Assembly (NCBI GenBank): GCA_028284565.1
Contig: JANQRM010000255.1
Coordinates: forward strand, 1-12,719
Source of the DNA: Anaerolineae bacterium
GTDB taxonomy: Bacteria > Chloroflexota > Anaerolineae > Aggregatilineales > Phototrophicaceae
Direction: 5' to 3'
Length of the DNA stretch: 12,719 bases
Shown here: one piece after another, positions 1 through 5,909 of the stretch
Numbering within the stretch: position 1 is the first letter of the stretch
How the letters are laid out: each line of letters opens with the position of its first letter
Position numbers and translations under genes: made by a program
Notes under the pieces: generated by a model
Databases searched by the model: none
Told to the model about the DNA's origin: nothing
The model's input: the letters and a program-made list of their open reading frames with translations, nothing else

Positions 1-1
1 T

Positions 2-361
2 CAGGGCATTGTCACACTGATTGACAATAGCAACCTCATGATGCTATCGACCCAAAAGCCGAATGCGCTCAAGGTCGATTATGTCCACAATGGCGGACAG
101 ATTGCCGTTGATACCCGGATCATCTCATTTGTGAATTATCCCGTCGCGAAACTATGGCGGGATTGGCGGATTGAGGATCGCTTACCATCAACTGAAAATT
201 CAGTGAGCTGTAGACCGATATTCGAGTTAGGCGAAACACAAGTGTATACCTGTTTGCACCGAGGCGTGGTGGTCGCCTATGCGGTCTGGACGGGGGAACT
301 ACCAGCACCGGATACGAGCTATGTTTTAGACTTGTTTCAGAAAAAGGACAAAATCGCATGA
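2..361 (+). CDS. Hypothetical protein, 3' part (5' end outside window)
   Basis: The reading frame is open from base 2 with no stop upstream, so the ATG pair at 38/41 need not be the true start and the gene probably begins before the window. The visible part is about 119 residues ending in KKDKIA. I see no recognisable motif, signal peptide or membrane segment; the sequence mixes short hydrophobic stretches with aromatic residues and looks like a small globular beta-rich domain. Its TGA stop (359-361) overlaps the ATG of the next gene in the arrangement ATGA, so the two are very probably translated from one message. Function unknown. That it is a real gene is fairly likely because of this coupling and the strand agreement with the genes that follow. 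Confidence 0.55.
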   Translation, partial: QGIVTLIDNSNLMMLSTQKPNALKVDYVHNGGQIAVDTRIISFVNYPVAKLWRDWRIEDRLPSTENSVSCRPIFELGETQVYTCLHRGVVVAYAVWTGELPAPDTSYVLDLFQKKDKIA

Positions 362-1233
362 GCAAAAGCAAATGTGAAAAGCAACTTGAGAAGATGACAA
401 CCGAGCGCGACCATTGGCGCGGCAAGACGGATGAATATAAGCAACAAGTTGAAGAGATGCAAAGGCAACTTGATGCACGGGACAACCATCTAAAAGACTT
501 GCAACGTAAGTTTGAGCGCATGGGAATGTTTATGGAGCGCATGAATTACGGGCAAATCAAAGGGGATGAGCAAATCGAGCAATTACAGATTGAGCGTGAT
601 GATTTGAAAGCACAGGTGATAGAACTTGAAAAACGATTAAATCTAGTCAAGCCACAGATACTAAAGGATTCCCCTCATGACGTTGAATTACATGACAATG
701 TAAATCTGGTCACGGGGGCTGTATATGTCACAAATGACCCAAAGCTATGGACAGTCATTAAATTTAACGATCCAGTTGTTCGATATGGTGACAGAAAGCA
801 ACTCGAAGCCGACCTTACAGCAAAATTTAGATTGCTTATGATGGGTGCGGTTACTGAAGCAGATTTAAGGACAAATTTTTACGATAAGGAGATTAAACCC
901 TATGCGCCTGAAATTACAAAGCGGGATTTCTTAATTGAACTCACTAAACTCTTTCTCTTAAGGGGGGTCTTAGAAGGAGACGAATTAAAAGACGCTAATC
1001 TTGAAGTAGGGAAATTACTATGGGAGAAAGTGATTGCAGATAACGGTTTCCCTAATCCAGAAGAGAGCATATATAGAACAAGAGACCAATTTTTGAATGC
1101 CTGGTGGAAATGTTGGCATAGCACATTTAAAGCAAAGGATACGTTGGAAAATCAAATCGTTCAAACGAACGATATTTATAATCCAAATTTTGGATTAGAC
1201 AACAAATCACCAAACATGCTAGACTCTTCATAG
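358..1233 (+). CDS. Coiled-coil protein of unknown function
   Basis: A 291-residue protein. The start at 358 is supported by an AAGGA ribosome binding site at 344-348 (9 bases of spacing) and by the ATGA overlap with the preceding stop. Residues 5 to about 100 are highly charged, rich in Glu, Lys, Arg and Gln, with heptad-like spacing (for example LEKMTTERDHW and IEQLQIERDDL), which predicts a long coiled coil. Residues 100-291 are more mixed and probably globular, with a Trp-rich stretch (NAWWKCWH, about residues 248-255). There are no signal peptide, membrane segment or known catalytic motifs. In plasmids and phages, coiled-coil proteins near the replication gene may be partition, scaffold or accessory replication factors, but nothing here selects one. 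Function unknown; the gene itself is well supported. Confidence 0.75.
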   Translation: MSKSKCEKQLEKMTTERDHWRGKTDEYKQQVEEMQRQLDARDNHLKDLQRKFERMGMFMERMNYGQIKGDEQIEQLQIERDDLKAQVIELEKRLNLVKPQILKDSPHDVELHDNVNLVTGAVYVTNDPKLWTVIKFNDPVVRYGDRKQLEADLTAKFRLLMMGAVTEADLRTNFYDKEIKPYAPEITKRDFLIELTKLFLLRGVLEGDELKDANLEVGKLLWEKVIADNGFPNPEESIYRTRDQFLNAWWKCWHSTFKAKDTLENQIVQTNDIYNPNFGLDNKSPNMLDSS

Positions 1234-1246
1234 GATTAACAACATA

Positions 1247-1306
1247 ACGCAAAATCGGCGATCCTGCGTAACTGGCAACACCTCCAGAAACACAGAACCG
1301 CCGATT
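1247..1306 (+). other. Foldable leader upstream of the replication gene
   Basis: The gap 1234-1454 (221 bases) contains an 8-bp perfect inverted repeat, AATCGGCG at 1253-1260 and CGCCGATT at 1299-1306. A competing stem is formed by ACGCA (1247-1251) and TGCGT (1265-1269). The octamer GCAAAATC occurs just inside the left arm and just after the right arm. Mutually exclusive stems upstream of a replication gene are what one expects of copy-number control RNA or an origin structure. The stems are short and no T-run follows, so a role is only suggested. Confidence 0.3.
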
Positions 1307-1339
1307 GCAAAATCTCCTAGACCTTGGCCGGGACGGGGG

Positions 1340-1468
1340 ATGATTCAGACAAGCGACGGTATGTACGGGCGCGTATTATTTGCGCAGTTATTACCCGATA
1401 TGACCAAAGTCGCTAAACAATCAAACAAACTCAGTCAACATCGGACTTATAAAGATGATAACAGATAA
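1340..1468 (+). CDS. Small ORF overlapping the replication gene start
   Basis: A 42-codon ORF starting with ATG and reading MIQTSDGMYGRVLF at its N-terminus. It ends with TAA at 1466-1468, 14 bases inside the replication gene, whose ATG is at 1455. The G-rich GGGACGGGGG lies directly before the ATG and is too close to be a good ribosome binding site. The same frame is open back to base 1223, so this could be a remnant of a longer gene. Its best argument is position: translation ending across the rep start could couple the two, as with leader peptides of plasmid rep genes. The product is unknown and the ORF may be chance. Confidence 0.25.
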   Translation: MIQTSDGMYGRVLFAQLLPDMTKVAKQSNKLSQHRTYKDDNR

Positions 1469-4400
1469 TCACAAACTTGTGAATAAATCAAACCAATCCT
1501 TACAAAAAGACGAAAAAATACTGTCTGATCCTGCATTGATCCACCGGGGCATTGCACAGCAAGCCTACGATTTAGGATGGCGGCAGGGTAGACAATATGG
1601 TCGTGCTTGTTGGTTTGCGCCAATGCGCATATCTGTTGACAATGACGAGACCGTCACACGGATTATCTACAAGCGTGACCACCATAAATATGGGAAACGT
1701 GGGTGGTTTGAAGGCAACTCAACACGATTCTATTTTGCCCCGAACATTACACATGCAATCGCTAGCCACGATGGCATAGTATATGTTGCGGCTGGAGAAA
1801 CTGACTATTTATCATATCTTGCCGCTGGGATTCGCAATGTCATCGGCTTGAATGGTGAAACCATGTCCCGGCATATTCTGCCATTACTCGAAGCCTGTAA
1901 TGTCAAACAGGTCATTTATGCCCCGGACAATGACAACCCAGGATTAGAATCGGCGACTGCATTGCGCGACACGATTTACAACGCCGATATTGATTACAAA
2001 CCGATTGACTTATCCGAGCATGTCAACCGCAAAGGTGACACCAATGACGTGTGGATAGCTACCAAGTTCGATAGTACCCACTTCATTGACGTACTACACC
2101 GTGAGTGCAAACGTCTCAACTTGCCCGCCTACAATCCACCAAAAACCGAAACATTTGATTTTGACACAGATGAGACCGATACCAATTTGGTCGAAACTAT
2201 CGCAAGGTTTTTAGGGGTACACGATTGGAAAACCAATCAAGACGGCTGGACTAAGAAGCTGATTTGCAATCCCTTGCGCAATGACAGGCACCCAACGGCT
2301 GGATACAACATGCGTAGTGGTGTCTTGAATGATTTTGGTGGTCGAACTTATAGCCCCTATGAATTGGCGGAATACTTCGGGATTCCATACAAAAAGCCCT
2401 CCCGGTCACGATCATCGACGGGCAACACGCCGACGGTATCGCTTGAAGACCGAGTGCAAGCGGTCACGATTCCGCCGTTGTCGAATGCGCATATGGTCAG
2501 TGTTCCGTATTGGTCGGAACTTGAGAACGATCCTGTTTGGGACTCTCAGCGCATCATCGCAGCTAAAGGGGCAACAGGGTCTGGTAAATCCACCGTTGTT
2601 GACCGTTTAAACAAGAAAATGGGCGACAATGTCAGCGTTCTAGGGATGACCCCAAGCGAAGCTTTGACTCAATCGTTAGCGGCAAAAACGGGCATGGACA
2701 GCTATAAAGACATCCTGACCGCCTACCTACCGAGTACACCACAGCTAGCTATTTGTGCACCATCAATGCCCAAGCTAATAACTGAGACTGGCGGGGCAAG
2801 CCATCGCAACCGTTTCTGGATGGATGAATTCGACCAAATTCTAGGACAATTCAAAAGTCGTCAATTGTACGGTAATAATGCGGGTGTCAAGACGTATGAA
2901 GCAATAAAAGAGACATTGAAACATTCGAATCAGACGATTATTACATCAGCAACCATAACAGATACTGACATAGATATTTTGAAGCTGATGACGGGTCGCG
3001 ATGTGCATGTCATTGAGAATACATATCGGCATAAATTACCCAATTTGAAGATATATGAGCATGGATTAAAACTGATTGAAGACGGCTTACGCATGGCTTC
3101 ACAGACCGATGATGTGATTTTCATGCCATTTGCATCGAAGCGGATGGCAAAGATTGCCGAACGCCTCGCAATCGACACATATGGGCTTGCTGAAGATGAT
3201 ATTTTTTGTCTGACGGGTGACAATAGCGCGACAGTGAAAGCGCAACAGATTATTCAGAATCCCAATGAAGAGATTCCAAAGCTCAAGCTATTTATTTATA
3301 CCTTCAGCGTGGGCGTGGGGTTTGATTACACCGGGTCATGTGCCGGGGTGTACGGGCATTTTTCTAATCGTGATATGACTCCATTGCAATACATTCAAAT
3401 GATGAGACGTGCCCGACATGCCCGAAAATATCGCGCTTACGTCCGGTTAGCGATTGAGTCATTAGAGACAGACCCGAAAGCCATTTATGCAAAACACATG
3501 GCGCGGGTTAACTACACAAACAAACGGGTCAATGCTGGGGTATTAAACGTATCTATTGCACAGCAACAGTTGCTTTGGATTCAATGCTTAGTTGAGGCAA
3601 AGGATAACACCATGCGGAATGATTCGCTGGGATACTTCGCCGCTTATGCAAGACAGCAAGGTCACGACATTGAAACCAACAGCACCAAGTCAAACGCATT
3701 CTTTGCCAGTCTCGTTAGTGAAGCCCGTGACGCGATCAAAGCTGAAACAAAATACCATGTATGCACACAAGAGCCGGTTACAGCGCGGGAATTGGAATTT
3801 CTGCGAGCATCATCTGAACTTGAAGAGCGTCATATCTATGGACGAAAACGGGACGTTATTGAGCAAACTATCGGTGTTGAGATTACAGCCGAATCATACG
3901 ACTTATTCCATGCGCCCACTAGTCGTTCACAGCTGGTCAACTTCACAAATGTGTTTGCATTGTCGATTGAGAGCGCGCAGGATCGTGACCGCACAGAACT
4001 AGCGGACGGGGTTAATCTGCGCAATATGTCCCATGAGACCGAACAAACGCTACTAGGGCGTGAATTCTTGATGGCATTGACCGGGGCAAAAACATTTTCT
4101 CAGGTCCCGAATAAATTGCGGCGTATCGCTGGCACCAAGCGCGATTTTGTCGCGATGGTTAAAGATTACTTGACCGTCAATCGGGACCGGCTGGAAACAT
4201 TCTTTAACTACCGACCGGATTTGAGTAATTCAGATGAGGCATTTGTCACACGGATTATCAATCGGCTTGGGTTGCGATTGGCATGTATTGGACGTGAATC
4301 TAGTGCTGATGAGCATGGTAAACGCCAGCGTATTTATGGTTTCGACCATGACCGATTTGAGATTATGAAACGTTATGCCATGCATCGACGTAAGCATTTA

Positions 4401-4544
4401 GCGACTTTGGGGACGGATGAAAATCCGTTGTCACAAATCCGGAATACTAATAATAGTAAGGTTTCCCACGTTTGTGACGGATTACCACCAGATGGTGATA
4501 CATACGAGCGGAATCAGCGATTAGTTGATGCGATACCGATATAA
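1455..4544 (+). CDS. Plasmid-type replication protein: TOPRIM (DUF3854-like) plus SF2 helicase, CyRepA-like
   Basis: This 1029-residue protein probably starts replication of the element by combining a primase-like TOPRIM module with a DNA helicase. Residues about 108-170 form a TOPRIM-like core: GETDYLSYLAAG (114-125) supplies the acidic Glu and APDNDNPG (156-163) the DxD pair. Residues 250-310 contain CNPLRNDRHPTAGY (271-284), similar to the part of DnaG-type zinc fingers that reads CPFHxDRxPS, but the second cysteine pair is missing. The helicase follows: Walker A GATGSGKST (372-380), DEFD box (457-460), SAT (498-500), motif V-like TFSVGVGFDY (616-625) and motif VI QMMRRARHAR (648-657). This order resembles origin-binding helicases (Herpes_ori_bp type) and the cyanobacterial plasmid replication proteins called CyRepA. 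The C-terminal 350 residues have no recognised motif. Ribosome binding is weak (AAAG against the ATG). The family name is a judgement from motifs; a helicase/TOPRIM replication role is fairly sure. Confidence 0.78.
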   Translation: MITDNHKLVNKSNQSLQKDEKILSDPALIHRGIAQQAYDLGWRQGRQYGRACWFAPMRISVDNDETVTRIIYKRDHHKYGKRGWFEGNSTRFYFAPNITHAIASHDGIVYVAAGETDYLSYLAAGIRNVIGLNGETMSRHILPLLEACNVKQVIYAPDNDNPGLESATALRDTIYNADIDYKPIDLSEHVNRKGDTNDVWIATKFDSTHFIDVLHRECKRLNLPAYNPPKTETFDFDTDETDTNLVETIARFLGVHDWKTNQDGWTKKLICNPLRNDRHPTAGYNMRSGVLNDFGGRTYSPYELAEYFGIPYKKPSRSRSSTGNTPTVSLEDRVQAVTIPPLSNAHMVSVPYWSELENDPVWDSQRIIAAKGATGSGKSTVVDRLNKKMGDNVSVLGMTPSEALTQSLAAKTGMDSYKDILTAYLPSTPQLAICAPSMPKLITETGGASHRNRFWMDEFDQILGQFKSRQLYGNNAGVKTYEAIKETLKHSNQTIITSATITDTDIDILKLMTGRDVHVIENTYRHKLPNLKIYEHGLKLIEDGLRMASQTDDVIFMPFASKRMAKIAERLAIDTYGLAEDDIFCLTGDNSATVKAQQIIQNPNEEIPKLKLFIYTFSVGVGFDYTGSCAGVYGHFSNRDMTPLQYIQMMRRARHARKYRAYVRLAIESLETDPKAIYAKHMARVNYTNKRVNAGVLNVSIAQQQLLWIQCLVEAKDNTMRNDSLGYFAAYARQQGHDIETNSTKSNAFFASLVSEARDAIKAETKYHVCTQEPVTARELEFLRASSELEERHIYGRKRDVIEQTIGVEITAESYDLFHAPTSRSQLVNFTNVFALSIESAQDRDRTELADGVNLRNMSHETEQTLLGREFLMALTGAKTFSQVPNKLRRIAGTKRDFVAMVKDYLTVNRDRLETFFNYRPDLSNSDEAFVTRIINRLGLRLACIGRESSADEHGKRQRIYGFDHDRFEIMKRYAMHRRKHLATLGTDENPLSQIRNTNNSKVSHVCDGLPPDGDTYERNQRLVDAIPI
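1469..1482 (+). promoter_or_regulatory. Palindrome in the first codons of the replication gene
   Basis: TCACAA-AC-TTGTGA is a perfect palindrome with 6-bp arms and a 2-bp spacer, covering codons 5 to 10 of the replication gene. A dyad this close to the start is well placed for a repressor or for Rep autoregulation. The half-site recurs as TCACAAAT in several places around the rep gene. A palindrome of this size can occur by chance, so the role is only suggested. Confidence 0.25.
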
Positions 4545-4610
4545 ACCCGACGTGAAAGCAGGTCATATAAGCTGAATTATGTGCACACAAAACGAAATGG
4601 ATAGTCACAA

Positions 4611-4763
4611 ATGTTGACACAAACCAACGATTCGGGCGACAGCGTCCACACATGCACAGACACACATATAAAGTTAGCTGGAATGTCGCGCCGAAACTTG
4701 ACACGCGAGCAAATGAAGGTGTTGCGCGGACGGTATTGCATAGATTACGAGGTGACACAATGA
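4611..4763 (+). CDS. Small protein with ParB-like C-terminal signature (possible remnant)
   Basis: A 50-residue ORF, ATG at 4611 and TGA at 4761-4763. An in-frame TAG at 4602-4604 limits it upstream; a second possible start is ATG 4683. The C-terminal half contains MSRRNLTREQMKVLRGRY, which resembles the RRNLTxEQxxYLRGxRY segment I associate with ParB-like and related phage/plasmid DNA-binding proteins, normally placed after a ParB/Srx nuclease domain. That domain is absent here, so this may be a decayed tail or a small stand-alone protein. Its stop overlaps the next ATG as ATGA (4760-4763), strong evidence that the frame is translated and coupled to the next gene. Function unknown; DNA binding or partition is a guess from the signature. 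Confidence 0.5.
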   Translation: MLTQTNDSGDSVHTCTDTHIKLAGMSRRNLTREQMKVLRGRYCIDYEVTQ

Positions 4764-5140
4764 ATACAAATAAACGACTAGCGAAACTTGAGAATAAACT
4801 TGACTGGCGACTTGAAGCCATTGAACTGATTAAGCGTGGTGCCATTGATTATTACGTGTTGCGCGAGCTCGCAATTGAGTATGGCAAACCACCAGAGTTA
4901 GCTGATGAGCTTTTCAACCGTGCCGATGTCGATATTCCACCGGACACCCGCACCCCTGACGACAAGATCACTGCGCTATCATCGACGCTCAAAACAGCCA
5001 TTTTGGACGCTGTACACGCGATGAATGAACGCGGTGATAATCCCCTCGACACCATGCGCAAATTGACACATGGTAAACGTCAGGTCACTGCAAAAGATTT
5101 AACCGACGATGAGCTTGCCCGAATCATTCGCGGTGAGTAA
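4760..5140 (+). CDS. Hypothetical protein of the small-gene operon
   Basis: A 126-residue protein. I chose the ATG at 4760 rather than the in-frame ATG at 4652. The 4760 start has a good ribosome binding site, GAGGTG (4749-4754) with 5 bases of spacing, and forms an ATGA overlap with the preceding small gene, while the 36 codons from 4652 lie over that gene in another frame. The N-terminus (NTNKRLAKLENKLDWRLEAI) is a short charged amphipathic helix, then a mainly helical acidic region, ending in AKDLTDDELARIIRGE. The closing LTDDELxxII pattern is common at the ends of small phage and plasmid proteins that precede terminase-like genes. No enzyme motif, signal peptide or membrane segment is seen. 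The next gene begins 20 bases later. Function unknown. Confidence 0.72.
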   Translation: MNTNKRLAKLENKLDWRLEAIELIKRGAIDYYVLRELAIEYGKPPELADELFNRADVDIPPDTRTPDDKITALSSTLKTAILDAVHAMNERGDNPLDTMRKLTHGKRQVTAKDLTDDELARIIRGE

Positions 5141-5160
5141 ATTATTCAGGATATAGAGAG

Positions 5161-5523
5161 ATGTCAGCATTAAGACCAGAGCAACGCAAAGCCATTGAAG
5201 CCCTTGCAAAAGGGCATACTGTAGACGAAACCGCCGTGATTGTGGGACGATCTGCCCGGACAATTTATACATGGCGGACTGACCCTATATTTAAGCAAGC
5301 TCTTCAAGAAACCACTGATTCAATGCTGGCGGAATCCACGACATTCTTATCAACCTGTTTACTAGACGCATTCAAGACGATGCAAGACTTATGCTTGCAT
5401 GCAGAAAATGAATCGACACGACTTGCGGCGGCTAAAGCAATCGCCGATTCCGCACTGAAGATAAAAGACCAATATGAGGTGATTGAACGGATCGCAGAAT
5501 TAGAGAGACTGATTTATGACTAA
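5161..5523 (+). CDS. Helix-turn-helix protein resembling phage small terminase subunits
   Basis: A 120-residue protein. Residues about 5-40 form a helix-turn-helix: LRPEQRKAIEALAKGHTVDETAVIVGRSARTIYTWRTDP is a clear match to the pattern in which a helix, a turn around GHT, and a recognition helix (SARTIYTWR) are followed by a D-P-x-F cap. The remainder is a long helical region with ARLxAAKAI-type repeats (residues 80-100), as in small terminase subunit-like and transposase-like HTH proteins of phages and plasmids. A ribosome binding site AGGAT lies at 5148-5152, 8 bases before the ATG. The protein probably binds DNA; packaging, regulation or replication control are all possible. No large terminase gene is visible, which weakens the packaging reading. 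Confidence 0.7.
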   Translation: MSALRPEQRKAIEALAKGHTVDETAVIVGRSARTIYTWRTDPIFKQALQETTDSMLAESTTFLSTCLLDAFKTMQDLCLHAENESTRLAAAKAIADSALKIKDQYEVIERIAELERLIYD

Positions 5524-5830
5524 CCATAATATTCAAAAACGATTGGATGCAATTGAGAAACGTCTACCTAAGACGACTGACAGCGCATCACAGCAAATTT
5601 TAGACCGCTTGGGTATACCCCTACATGGTGACACTGTTTTTGTGTCCCCTGAACACCAAGACCGCATGACAGATGATGAGATGCAAACACTCGAACAAAG
5701 CAATATTCGGGTTATGGTCTTGGTTTATCCCAATATGACAAATATATTTGAACTTGTTGCAACCAATGACAATGCCCTGTCTATGGCGTTAAGTTCGCGT
5801 TATCTACCTTACCTGCCGTCACGAAGGTGA
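5516..5830 (+). CDS. Hypothetical protein, last gene of the small-gene operon
   Basis: A 104-residue protein whose ATG overlaps the preceding stop by 8 bases; GAGAG at 5503-5507 can serve as ribosome binding site. The N-terminus IQKRLDAIEKRLPK is a short coiled-coil-like helix of the RLxxLExRL type that also opens the gene at 4760. The middle (IRVMVLVYP, about residues 64-72) is a hydrophobic strand, so a small alpha/beta fold is likely. There is no signal peptide and no known motif. The overlap suggests that it works with the HTH protein, perhaps as a partner. Function unknown. Confidence 0.65.
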   Translation: MTNHNIQKRLDAIEKRLPKTTDSASQQILDRLGIPLHGDTVFVSPEHQDRMTDDEMQTLEQSNIRVMVLVYPNMTNIFELVATNDNALSMALSSRYLPYLPSRR

Positions 5831-5909
5831 ATTTAACGCCGAGTGCGGACATTCTAGCGGGTTAACTCGACTAAGGTTAAAATAGTTTCTATCTGAACTT
5901 ATTAGAAAA

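Noticed and set aside
120..542. 140-codon - strand open frame
   Set aside because: It overlaps two coupled + strand genes, is rich in Ser, Arg and Cys like typical antisense frames, and shows no motif.
4652..4759. N-terminal extension of the 4760-5140 gene from ATG 4652
   Set aside because: It lies over the ParB-like small ORF in another frame and has no ribosome binding site, while 4760 has GAGGTG at 5 bases spacing and an ATGA overlap.
5161..5830. Phage packaging module
   Set aside because: Only the small HTH protein resembles a terminase subunit; no large terminase, portal or capsid gene is in the window.
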